This document shows positions 1 through 10,605 of a stretch of DNA of 64,000 nucleotides, one piece after another. The notes below the pieces were generated by a model that ran no database searches, was not told where the DNA came from, and saw only the letters and a program-made list of their open reading frames with translations. The stretch is from Cantharellus purpuraceus. Its lineage: Eukaryota > Basidiomycota > Agaricomycetes > Cantharellales > Hydnaceae. The DNA lies in assembly GCA_025174535.1 (NCBI GenBank), contig JALBUN010000003.1:620001-684000 (forward strand), written 5' to 3'. Both the position numbers and the translations under genes were made by a program. The number at the start of each line of letters is the position of its first letter. The first letter of the stretch is position 1.

Positions 1-242
1 AGTCATTGATGGCATCCCCTGTTTTCTTTGTGAAGAAGAAGGATGGCAACCTTTGGTTTGTGCAGGACTACTGCAAACTGAATGACATCACAATTAAAAA
101 TGCCTATCCTCTACACCTGGTACCAGATATCATGAACAAAATTGCTTCTGCCAATGCCAAGTACTTTACAAAGCTTGACATCCAATGTGGATATAACAAT
201 GTGCACATTAAAGAGGGTGATGAGTGGAAGGCAGCCTTTCAG
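1..242 (+). pseudogene. gypsy-type reverse transcriptase fragment
   Basis: The open frame from position 6 reads as the front of a Ty3/gypsy reverse transcriptase: a [11 protein letters not shown] block (finger domain), a QDYCKLND block, a [13 protein letters not shown] block ahead of the catalytic region, and [10 protein letters not shown]. It continues beyond the left window edge and is cut at about 242, where sequence of a copia LTR takes over. The catalytic YxDD block is missing. It differs from the other RT copies in this window, so it is probably a third gypsy family. It is a dead fragment. Confidence 0.8.
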
Positions 243-343
243 ATGAGGAGATATAAGTGTTTTATGTGTTACAATTTTGCTTTTTTGCTGAGTTTGTAGT
301 TTGGCTTATCTAATAACACACATCTTCCCTTTTGAGCTCTACA
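243..343 (+). repeat. copia 5' LTR, 5'-truncated
   Basis: It matches 1592-1691 with few differences and ends ...GAGCTCTACA. It is followed at once by GGTTATGGGCTGC, the position and general form expected of a tRNA primer-binding site. The first part of the LTR is missing, replaced by gypsy RT sequence. Confidence 0.7.
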
Positions 344-825
344 GGTTATGGGCTGCAGCCTCCAGCTCTAAACAGTTGCTCAAACGCACTTATATCATCA
401 AAATCCTCTTATTCCCATCCATCTTTTCCAACCCTCTCATTCTCCATTAAACAACAACTTCAACCTCAACCACACTTCCCTTTTGGACCCATTACATCCT
501 CCCCTTTCCCCTCAGTTTCTCCCAGCAGTCATCTCTTCAGCTCCCAAAGGGTTTCAGGTTCCAGTGGTGAGAAAGGACCCCTCCTCATTGCCTAGTGTTA
601 CAAAGCCACACCCCTGGCCTTAGTTCCCCAGTTGACTGAGGCCTCTTGTTAACCTTGGGTGCTGGAGTCTGTGGTCTGCAGACTCATAACAGTTCACCTG
701 ATTTGCGGTGAGGTTGTGCCATCTCATTCTGAGTCCTGTTGTCTCTGAAGTTGCTGGGAGGTGATTGGTGCCATTTGGACCATTTTCTCTATCCCTAGGA
801 CCCCCCTGGACGACTCAGGACTATT

Positions 826-1534
826 TTGGACCCCCCTAGGACTATTACATCTTGGATTTGGTGCTCTGCACTTAATTTTACCCTCCTGCACTTCCTGTGT
901 GTGTATCCCCTCCCATATCTTGTCTACATAGTGTTCCCACCCTCTTTAACCATCTCACAACACCGCAAACCTATAACCACCTCCACCGATGACACCCTCT
1001 CTCCTAAGTTCCCCATGCTCTCAGATTCAAATTATCATGACTGGACATTCAACATGACTGCAAGGTTGTGTTCAAAGGGCTTGTGGATGCTTGTCAATGG
1101 CAAGAAGAAGCGCCCCACTGAACCTGCAGCCATGGAGAAATGGGAAATGGATCAGGAGGTAGCAGCTGGACCAGTGGCAACATCCTCATCTGATGCTGAA
1201 TACATGTCAGCTAACTTTGCAGGACGTGAAGCCATGTGGTTGAAACAGTTGCTAACTGAACTTGGTTACCACCTTCCTCCAGTCACACTTTATTGTGACA
1301 GCCAACCTGCCATTGCGGTAATCCAAGAACCCTGAACACCACTCCAGGATGAAGCGCATTGATGTTATGTATCACTGGTTGAGGGAAAAGGTGGAAAGGA
1401 GATCGCTGAAACTCCAGTTTGTGCCAACTAATGAGATAGTAGCTGATGTGCTAACCAAGAGTCTGGTACATGCCAAGCATGTGAAGTTCAGAGATGGATT
1501 AGGGATTGGTAGGATTGAAGGGATGGTTCATTGA
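826..1534 (+). pseudogene. copia gag::RNase H fusion ORF, frameshifted
   Basis: A gag N-terminus (residue motif LSDSNYHDWTFNMTARL, about residues 65-80 of the 826-1335 frame) runs directly into the C-terminal RNase H region (DAEYMSANFAGREAMWL, then TLYCDSQPAIAV). An extra base near 1327-1332 shifts the frame just after the CDSQPAIA block. The rest, from KRIDVMYHWLRE to ADVLTKSL, continues at 1349-1534 in another frame. It looks like a deletion that kept both element ends, as expected from template switching during reverse transcription. No function is likely. Confidence 0.75.
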
Positions 1535-1540
1535 GGGGTG

Positions 1541-1691
1541 TGTTGGAATGGACTGAAGGTCTCTAGAAAGATTGGTATGGATTGGATTATTCTATGAGGA
1601 GATATGTGTTTTATGTATTACAATTTTGCTTTTTTGCTGAGTTTGTAGTTTGGCTTATCTAATAACACACATCTTCACTTTGAGCTCTACA
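1541..1691 (+). repeat. copia 3' LTR (151 bp)
   Basis: Begins TGTTGGAATG and ends CTCTACA (TG...CA). It is preceded by the purine-rich GAGGGG (1534-1539) next to the ORF stop, as expected of a polypurine tract. Confidence 0.75.
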
Positions 1692-3650
1692 TGAAAACCT
1701 TCATGCTAGAGCAATCCATCACACTGCAATTAGCGTGCATTGGGAGCAGGAGTACCATAAATTATGGTGCTCACACTGTCATAAAGTTTGGTAGTCAGGA
1801 CATTGAAGAATACTTTGATGTCACCAACTTCAAGTATTACAATGTAATACTCAGTACCCCATTCCTATGAAAGCTAGGAATATGCCTGGACTTCAATGGC
1901 CATGGCCAAATCATGATGGAAACTAAAGAAGTCCCCACCAATGAAGAGCATAATACCAATGCTCTTTGTACCCTGTCACAGGGTACAAACTCAATATGAA
2001 GAAGGAGTATTGGCATGAATAAATGACACCAAGGGGGTAACTCTAAACATGAGCTACCTACAACACAGTCTTTTCCAAAAGAAAGACTAGACTCAGTAAA
2101 GGACCCCCTAATGGAGGATCCAAATAAGAGCAAAAGGCGAATAGCTTCATCTTGTGGAGGATCAACTGCCTACACGGCTGATCAGATCCCTCAGTTGAGG
2201 GATCAATGGAAAGAAAAGTATGCTGACCTATTCAGCAGCACACCCTTAGAACTTCTCCCATTTAGGGAAGTTAACCACAAGATTAATCTCATGGATCCTG
2301 ACAAGTGAATACATTATCATTGCCTAAGTGCCCAGAACACTACCAAGCAGAACTCTCAGAGAAGTTCTGTGATACACCACTGCTAAATGGTGGGTGTTGG
2401 CTACAGCCTGACAGGCTGTACCAATGCTATGCATTCCCAAGAAAAATGGGAAGCTGCACACCATGTTTGACTTGCATGAACAGAATGACAATACAGTGAA
2501 GGATGTATGTAATGCCCTTCCCTGATCAGGACATGATGTTGCCCACTGTACATATTGATCTAAACTCAATATGTCTGAGGCATACGAACAGATACATGTC
2601 AGGCCAACAGATATACCCAAGATGGCATGTGTGACCGTCTTGGGGACATTCGTCAGTCAAGTCATGCAGCAAGGGGACTGTAATGCCCCCTCAACATTTC
2701 AGCAGCTCATGACCACCATCTTCCAAGAATATATCAGAAGATTCATCCATGTATATCTGGACAACATATTTGTGTACTCTTGTACTATACGAGAGCACGA
2801 ACACCACCTAGGGATGGTGTTCACCAAACTCAGGAAAGCACATATGTTCCTGAGCAAGGATAAGATTGATCTATACTCAACAAGTATGGATTGCCTTGGT
2901 CACCTAATAGATGACCAAGGTGTGCATGCAGACACTGACAAAATGCAGCAAATATGAGAGTGGAGATGACCTAGGTCGCACCATAAAGTCCAACATTTTC
3001 TTGGACTAGTGCAGTATCTGGCACACTATATGCCAGATATAACCACATACACAACCCCTTTATTGGGTTGTGCTCATAATAATTGTCCATTCTTATGGAC
3101 ACCGCTGCTGGAGAAATGCTTTGAAAGCATTAAGCTCCTAGCATGTAGCCATTGATGTCAATAACCCCAACACTATTTGGGTTATTACTGATGGCTCCAA
3201 GACTGGAGTTGGAGCTGTCTATGGACAAGGAAAAGATTGGCAGACCTGTTGGCCTGCCAGATTCCTATCCAAGAAATTTAGTGCTGCACAACAGCACTAT
3301 AAGACTCATGAGCACAAGACTATAGCCATGCTTGAAGCCCTGATGAGATGGGAAGATAAGCTACTAGGACAAAAGTTTGTCCTAGTAACCAACCACAAGG
3401 GTCTCAAATACTTTGAGACCCAAAAGAACCTGTCTCCCAGATTAGGTGGTGGGAGTTCTTACCCCATTTCAACTTTACTACCCTGCATATAGATGGGGTA
3501 GAGAACAAAGTAGTGGATTGTCTGTCGTGCTACCATACTGATGATTCCCCAACAGAGAGCCATCCCAACTACATCTACATGAGCGCAGATGTACATCTCA
3601 ACCCTGAAGGAGAACTGCTCCCTATGGAACATTTTGTTGAGATTGGTTTG
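1692..3650 (+). pseudogene. family B gypsy pol remnant (protease, RT, RNase H)
   Basis: Broken plus-strand pol of the same family as the minus copy at 17967-19970. In order: a retropepsin-like part (1692-1990, with YYNVILSTPFL), an acidic linker (2111-2310), the RT palm (2571-2957, with HVYLDNIFVYS where YLDD is expected, so one catalytic Asp is changed) and RNase H (3170-3540, with DGSKTG and the closing VVDCLS). Several stops and frame changes interrupt it. It ends at about 3640-3655, where antisense family A begins. The stretch is packed with short inverted repeats, for example 12-bp arms at 3362-3373 and 3376-3387. Confidence 0.8.
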
Positions 3651-4481
3651 CTGGGACAGAAATGGATTACCAGATTAAACTGGGACAGGAATTCAGACCA
3701 GCAGGCTTGCCAAGCTTCAAAGATTGCAAGTAGTTCTTTATCATGGACATCATAGTTGAGTTCTGCTGGAGTGAAAGTCTGGGAATAGAAAGCTATTGGA
3801 TGAACCTCATTGTCTGTTGGAGAGATGGTTGATAGAATGGCTGCAAGTGCATAGTTGGAGGTGTGGGTTTCTACAATGATCAGGGACCCTGGGTTCCATT
3901 GCGATAAGACCGGAGCTGTGGTGAAAGCTCTCTTTAATATTTCAAAGGATGTCCGACAGGAGTCCAAGAACTCCCACAGAGTTTCTTTATGAGTCAAACA
4001 AGTTAGTGGAACTGTGAGATCAGAGTAGTTGAATATGAAATGCCTATAGAAGTTGGCAAATCCTAAGAAGGATTGCATGTCTTTGACTTTGTGGGGTTCT
4101 GGCCAATCTTGCCTGGACTTTGCTGGAGTCCATAGTAAGTCTGTTTGGGGATAATATATATCTGAGGTACTCAACTGTCCTCTCATGGAAAGAACATTTG
4201 TCGGCTTGAGTATACAGCTTGTGCTTCTGGAGTCAGAGAAGGACTTCATGGACATGGTTGCTGTGTTCTTCAGAGTTGTCAGAGTATATCAGGATATTGT
4301 CCAAGTACATGAGGACGCATATATCCAGGAGGTCAGAAAAGATGTTGTTCATAAGATGCTGGAATGCTGCCGGAGCATTGGTAAGTCCAAAGGGCATAAC
4401 ACACCACTTGAATGAGCCATAGTGAGTGTGAAATGCAGTCTTCCATTCATCACCTTTATGAATCCAGACAAGATGGTAAGC

Positions 4482-4846
4482 TGTGAGGGCGACGCTGATG
4501 ACGAGGCCACAACAACAAGATACTCAATAAGTGAGAGCTGATAAGAAATAATGCCAGCTGGTACAGCGGATATCCTCAGTCTATACAGCTGTTTCTGATA
4601 AATACATGGGACTTACCTGGTACAGCGGATATCCTCAGAGATCAAGCTGAGGGGATCACACTGCACCAAGGCGAGTCTTTATACTAAATGATGGAGACGG
4701 ATAGGAGAACCAAGATAGGGGAGGAAGAAGGATAGGGGAAGTGATAGGGGCAATGAAACAGGGGAGACGCACCCTGACAGGCTGCGCTGATAGGGGTGTC
4801 AAGAGAAAATACTAAAAATAGAATATGACTTATTTGAACCCTGACA
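4482..4846. repeat. solo LTR (365 bp) with TAAGC target duplication
   Basis: TAAGC at 4477-4481 and again at 4847-4851 flanks a block that starts TGTGAGGGCG and ends CCCTGACA. The block interrupts RT coding sequence that reads continuously on each side when compared with the second family A copy near 28,070. It contains two exact copies of a 22-bp sequence at 4558-4579 and 4617-4638. No internal element sequence remains, so this is a solo LTR left by LTR-LTR recombination. Confidence 0.88.
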
Positions 4847-6784
4847 TAAGCATGCCGGAGATCAATTTTGGTGAAGAATCAGGCTTTTCTAGGACTGTCA
4901 AGATGTGAGGAAGTGGATAACAGTCTTTTTTGGTGATTTTATTGAGACCCCTGAAATCAATGCAGAGTTGGAGGGAGCTGTCTTTTTTCCAAATGAAAAG
5001 GACTGGAGCACCACCTGGAGATTGGGTTGGCCACATGAAACCGTAAGATAGATGCTCATCAATGAATTCTTGAAGAGCCTGGAGTTTGCTCTGAGACAAG
5101 GAGTAGATCAGACCAAAAGGAGGAGATGTTCCATCTTCCAATTTGATCTTCAAATCATACGGCTTGTGAGTGGGTAGGGTGTTGGCATGGGTTTTGTTAA
5201 AGATGTCCATGAATTCGTGATATTTGGTTGGAACGTTCTTCATGTCAACCAGAGAGTCCTTGGAGTTCTTTGGAACTGTTGAGGAGATGAACAACTTGAA
5301 TGTTTGCACATTGGCTCAAAGAGTCATGGGCAAAGGTTGCTGCATTGACAAAAGCAATTTTTGGAGCAACAAGTGGAGACAGAGTTACAGAGTTGAGTGG
5401 AGCTGATGCTACCAACTCAGATGGCACCAAGGATTTAGTCTCTATTGGAGTTCAAAATGAGATACTGCCTAATACCCAGTCAATCAATGGATTGTAGTGG
5501 GTGAGCCAGTTGTGTCCCAGAACTGCCAAGCAACTAACATCCAATGGAGTTACATAAAAAGTAACGGAGTGGGTTTCTCCCATAGGAAAACAGAGTGGCA
5601 AGTCGATTGTGGATTTAATAACAGAGTTAGAGGATCCATTGAAGAGCCATAATGGAATCAGAGTGATGTCTTCAGTCTGGAGATGATGTCCAGAGACAAA
5701 CAAAGAATCAAGGAAACAATGAGTGGAACTGGAGTCCACTAGGGTTCAGGTTGGAGTTAAGGGGATGAGATTGGAGGTGAGTCAGAGTGTCAAGGAGTTA
5801 GGGTCTGAAAGAGCAGATGCGTTGAGACATAGCACCATGAAGGCACCAATGAGTTCAACACAACCCTTGTCTGGTGCCAGAGCTGGAGGGTTGCTGATTA
5901 TTTTTTTGGCTCCATGGCCTTGGCTTCAGAGCTCTTGTCAGGCTTGTTGTCCACTGTAGCAGCATGAGCTTTTGTAGCTGCTGAGGTGGTCTTCAGACAA
6001 TCCTTGGCAATATGACCCACTTGTCCACAGAAGAGGCAGAGGTTCTGCTCGATACGATGCTGTTGTTTCTGTGGAGTAAGTTTACCATCTTTACCAAGCT
6101 TGGTAGAGAGGTCAGGGGTCTGCTTCAGAGTTCTGGAGGTAGAGGCTATAGGGGGGTTAGATCTGGGGTTACCAGATTTACTGGAGTTGGACTGCTTCTT
6201 GTTGTCACTGCCCTGGGTGTTGGAGGATGAAGTGGACTTGCCCTTGTCATTGGACTTGTCCTGGTTCTTGCCTGGGGAGGCCTCACTAGCTACCTTGGAG
6301 TGTCATTCCCAATACTGAGCATCGATGGACTGTACTAAAGTCCTGAGTTTGGATAGGGTGACGGGTTTGCCTACTCTGACAACCCTTAATTTGGGATGGA
6401 AGGCCACTGTATAACTGGTGTCAGAGTGCAGCGTTTCCCCATTGGACATGAGCAGCTAGTCAATTGAACTCAACTAGATACTTAGTGATCCTCTGGTTAT
6501 CACATATTTGGAGATTCTCGAGTTTGGCCTTGGCTTCAGCCTCCAGGTCATGAGGTCCAAAATTGGTCTTCAATTTGGACATGAACTTGGAGTAGTCATC
6601 TAGCCAAGAGGCTTCAGAATCGGAGGTCAGGGTGGGTTTGAACCAATCAAGTGCAGTTCCCTTTAAATAAGATAGTCCATAGGTGGCTTTGGCACTATCA
6701 TTGGAGAATGCATCAGGACAGTCATGGAAATTGAGGGTGCATTGTGTAAGGGCTGGAGTTTGCAGGAATTGGATCCATCAAAGG

Positions 6785-8206
6785 TGTTTTGGAACCCACA
6801 AAATTATGGTGTTAGAGCAAACTCTAAATCACCACAATTCCATGAATGAACAGCTGAGAAGAATATCAAACCCTGCTGTAGCACAACTCCAGAAACAATT
6901 TAACGTTTGTACCTTGGTTACAATCCCTTGTATTGGTCAATGCAGACTATATGCAGAAAAGTAATATGTTTCTTAGCAGCAAGAAATGAATAAGACTTCC
7001 AGAGTAGAGTTCACAGATGCTTAGGGGTCCAGATATTCCAAAATGAGGGGAATGCACTTAGAGGCTAAAGGAAGTAGGTGGATAAATCCAACCATCCAAC
7101 CAGTGACACTCTGAAGCAGGTAACAGCAATGTGTGAAGTAGTCTAGCAACTGCTTCACATGAGTTCAAGATTCTAATGCTCTGCAAAGGCAGTACACACT
7201 AGTAACTTAAACAAGAGCACTAATGGCAGGACTATCAACAGACAATCTCACCCTGTAGATTTGTAGTCATGTGAGGCAGATACTACACTCACACCCAAAG
7301 TAGGAATATCACTACTTCAAGTGAAATCAAGTACAGTTACACAACTGTAAAAGATCCTTGAACTGGTAATCAACAGTTACTGAGATAGAGGATGACACTG
7401 TATGTCACTCTAGTCACACTGGTATGCAGAAGATGGGTAGAATATATTGCTATTTCAGAGGCAGAATGACCTCCTTATATATTGTATTTACAGGGGCTGA
7501 CTAATGGTTCTGGAATATTCTACCTATTAATAGATGGAAACTACTGGAAGGTAGTGGAAGGTGGAAGAAAGGGGTAGAATATTCCAAGCCAATCACAGGT
7601 TCTGATCACTGGACTAACACTGATTAGGAGCTGAATAATGGTTCTGGAAAGTTCTATCTAATAATAGAAGGAAACAGCTAGAATGTTATGGAAAGGGGTA
7701 GAATATTCCAAGGCAATCACCTGATCTGATCATCAATCACCTGCTCTGATCCCTGAACTAGGCACTGATCAGGCAAAAAGGAGGGTATCGACCCTGTTTT
7801 CTGCACTGGTTTGGACAGCCATGGATAGCCACATCTCAGGTCATGATCTCCATGGAAAATTGTGCCCTGAGAGGCTGTGGTTGTCAAGTTACAGATTATT
7901 TATTGATCAGAGACATCTGAGCTTGAATTCAGGCCAAATGCCTGGTCCAAAGGTGGAGAGCTGACTGTGTGAAGGTTTGTGGGCACTATGGGTCCACAAC
8001 TGTAGCACAGCAGAAATAAATCATTCTGGGCCAAGTTCTGCATGGAATATTCCTGAAAAAAATATGGAAAAATAGAGAATATTTGAATAAGTCCGTTCCA
8101 AGTACAAGCACCAAATATATGCTGATATTTAGGAACAGAAAAGTGAAGTATAGCACATTGGTGCTGCATAAATAGGATTTGATAGGGAAAAGGTGGTTCC
8201 CATACA
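6785..8206 (-). repeat. family D long LTR (about 1.42 kb), minus orientation
   Basis: Read on the minus strand it starts TGTATGGGAACC at 8206 and ends GGGTTCCAAAACA at 6785, with inverted ends of TG...CA type. AAAGG (6780-6784) and GAAGG (8207-8211) flank it as a target duplication with one mismatch. It splits the gag of family A copy 1. A TATATAAGG-like box (about 7480, minus strand) lies close to the element's 3' third, as in an LTR promoter. A second copy lies at 12113-12986. No coding capacity was recognised. Confidence 0.72.
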
Positions 8207-8483
8207 GAAGGTATCTGGACCTTGGTCCAAGCAGAGGACTTCTTTGGAGATGATATGGAGTTAGCCAATATACTGAGGGCTTCTGCTAGGTTAGGGACTG
8301 GGACAGATGAGGGATTGGCTGGAGGAGTGCCTTCCTGGAGTTCAGCCTCAAGCTCCTGATCGGATACTGGGCTTCTCCAGGGACTTCCTCAATGGTGGCA
8401 GGTGGTACTCCCACTCGGATGGAGGTTTGGGTGCTTTGGGGGGGCATGACAATCAAGGGTATTAGTTCATATATACTGTTGAG

Positions 8484-8900
8484 TGTTGGCAAAACTAGGG
8501 GTTCAAGGGAGTAACCAGAGTGTGGCTGCTAGTGAAAAAGGGGAGGGGACTTTACTGTTCCAGTTCAACCAGAGACAGAATGGGGCAATAACTATTGAGT
8601 TGGATCAAGTGGACTTGGCTTCAACTTGTGTGTTGCACCCCCTCAGATTTTCAGTCCAATATTTTGGAGTTTGGAGTATGGAGTTGGATCAAGGATCTGG
8701 AGTTTGACTTGTCAAGAATGTACTTGTCAAGAAGCTAGCAACCAAGAAGTTGATGGGGCAAATCTTAGTTGATATACAAACTACTGTAATAGACAGAGAG
8801 TAGCCCATATAAGTATGTGGAGAATTGAATGCTGAAACTAAAAGCGATAAGGCAATAAGATGGATATGGAGTACAACATGGAAAGGAGTTTGGAGTCAGA
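8484..8900 (-). repeat. 5' LTR of family A copy 1, truncated
   Basis: Starts TGTTGGCAAAAC next to the gag start and matches the complete solo LTR at 18078-18711 (for example the shared block GGACTTTACTGTTCCAGTTC). It is cut at 8900, where a family B LTR begins, so the outer third is missing. Confidence 0.75.
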
Positions 8901-9857
8901 TGTAAATTAGTGTCTTAGTTCACACCATTACACAGAACTCAACCAAGTATATTGGTTGTGTGATGTGCTGTAGAGTGTGGTTGTTTACTAAGTTCTGTCT
9001 ACTATATGTGGACCCACACATGTACTTGGGTCCACTGGCTTACATAATAATTATACATATGCACCCCATGGGTGCATGTATCTATCAAGAAGACAGCATT
9101 CCTTAATGGAATGCTGCATACATTAATTATAACTATATAACTATATACTATAGTAAGTAAGTACCTTGGGTACTTACACCCTCCCATTTTTGAATGAGGC
9201 ACAACCTCATTCAGTACTTTTTAATCATACAGCTCCTTATGAAGCTGCTCTGACAAGTCGGTGTCCACATGATCATCTTGATCATATGGCTCTAGAGGGG
9301 GATGGCTCTCAGTTGTCCCTGACGTTGTTGCGGTATCCTCATCCACTTGAATGGATGAGGAGGATGCAATTGCTACCACAGCATCCCAATCAAGTTCACA
9401 ATTAACTTGATCATGACCTAAACACTCAGAAAGAGAGCATTTAGCAACTTTATGTATGAGCTGCTTGGGAGACTCCTTGAGTCTCCTGCTTTTGCTTACC
9501 AACCCTGGCGGGCTGGTTAAAAGCTGCTCCAGAGGCAATGCATTTAGCAAACTCCTCTAATATAGCAGGGCAATTGGGGGTGATGCCTCCTGATTGCCCA
9601 AACCAGAGTGCAAGCTCTAGTTCAGTATGTTCTTTGGGGGAGTGATTCCCCCAATCATATGCTCCAGTGACTGAAGCACAAAAGGTGTCACTAAAAGTTG
9701 GTGAGAACTTTTGGCCACTGGTCAACAATTCCCAGTGGCCAGGATTCTAGAACATGGTCCAGAGGTTCTTGTATGCAGAAGAACCCTTCTTAGGAGTGGC
9801 CTTTTGCAGCCACATCCATATGTCCACATTGGACAAGTTCATGGTGCCATCCGACTT
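8901..9857 (-). mobile_element. family B element copy 1, 3' end with LTR
   Basis: Minus-strand 3' part of a family B element. The LTR is 8901-9178 (278 bp; minus-strand start TGTAAGTACC, end TAATTTACA) and almost matches the plus copy's 3' LTR at 17689-17966. Next to it lies the C-terminal part of the family's second ORF. The element continues after an insertion at 12041-12112. It sits inside the 5' LTR of family A copy 1. Confidence 0.82.
9221..9728 (-). pseudogene. family B second ORF, C-terminal part, broken
   Basis: Two overlapping minus-strand frames (9450-9728 and 9221-9550) together match the C-terminus of the plus-strand ORF at 17073-17645: FDTFxASVTGAYDWGNH-like block, ELALWFGQSGGIT, SSSSIQVDEDTAT and the closing QLHKELYD. 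This copy keeps a TPNCPAILEEFAKCIA stretch that the plus copy has lost, so the longer form is probably ancestral. A frame change near 9500 breaks it. The protein family is not one I can name. Confidence 0.7.
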
Positions 9858-10605
9858 GTTATTTGGAAGACCGGACTTCTAGGGGAGAGGGGAACAGAGG
9901 GGGAACAGAGGGGATAGGAGGAATAGGAGCACATAGGAGGCTCAGGAGGTTGAGGGGGAGGTAGGAAAGCGAGGGGAAATGGTTAGGAGGGAAGAGGAGA
10001 AGCCCCTGTAAGCTCCACACACATCAGATCATTCACCTATATTTCTTTTATATTTTATTTCGTCATTTTTTCCTATTGGCTCCACCCCCCATTTTGTTTT
10101 TATCACAAGTTTCTTTCCCATGTTTCAAATGACACAGAACTTTTATCACGAGTTATTAGCATGCATATCTTGTATAAAACACGCCTAGCTGAATATGCAA
10201 TGGACTAGAGAATTTCCTCTCACCTGTTTCTGTTGTCTGTGTCTGAACTATTCGTTTCTGGAATAACTCCAGAACGAACATGTATTTCTACTATCTTTTG
10301 CATACTTCTCCAGAGTATTGCAACATATATTCGAATCCCAGTTTGCGAATCCTAAGCTCCACTGGTTGATTTTCTATTAAGCATTTACTCTCGTTCGAAT
10401 CATCTGCTCCTGATCCCTGCTCAAATTGTCGATATCTAGACGAAGATCACACCAAATCCCATCAAACTTCGTAGGAAGATACTACTCAAGTATATCTTCA
10501 ATTCAATTATCATACATCCAGTTCCCATCACTCCCTCTGTCTCTATTTGAAATCTACTCTCCACACACCCCCAGCAAGGCGAAATTTTTTTTTCAACACG
10601 ACTCC
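9858..10605. other. unassigned transposon-like sequence, purine tract then LTR-like block
   Basis: It interrupts family B copy 1. 9890-10000 is a long purine-rich stretch (repeated GGGGAACAGAGG-like units), then a sequence starting TGTAAGCTCC (10007) containing TTGTATAAAACAC (a TATA-like box, about 10171) and ending near TTTTCAACA (10598). This arrangement resembles a polypurine tract followed by a 3' LTR of an element not otherwise seen in the window. No coding region was recognised. Confidence 0.4.

Larger units (their letters stand above)
243..1691 (+). mobile_element. internally deleted Ty1/copia element
   Basis: Near-identical sequence of about 100 bases occurs at 243-343 and 1592-1691, both ending GAGCTCTACA. 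The 3' copy is a complete LTR starting TGTTGGAATG; the 5' copy has lost about its first 50 bases. Between them lies a single short coding block that begins like a copia gag (SDSNYHDWTFNM) and ends like a copia RNase H (SSSDAEYMSA, YCDSQPAIAV, then ADVLTKSL). Protease, integrase and reverse transcriptase are absent. The element is therefore a non-autonomous deletion derivative lying between two unrelated gypsy fragments. Confidence 0.82.
3651..8483 (-). pseudogene. family A gypsy element copy 1 (gag-pol), nested and decayed
   Basis: Read on the minus strand from right to left: gag start (8220-8492), interrupted gag body (6300-6784), a CCHC zinc knuckle (LCLFCGQVGHIAKDC, about 6000-6050), a retropepsin (5452-5739, motif DSSSTHCFLDS and LAVLGHNWL), RT (4830-5309, GGAPVLFIWKKDSSL and CIDFRGLNKITKKDCYPLP) and RNase H (3750-4160, NYDVHDKELLAIFEAW). 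The gag is split by a long LTR (6785-8206) and the RT by a solo LTR (4482-4846). Frameshifts elsewhere confirm that it is dead. Integrase and the 3' LTR are missing at the left junction. Confidence 0.83.
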
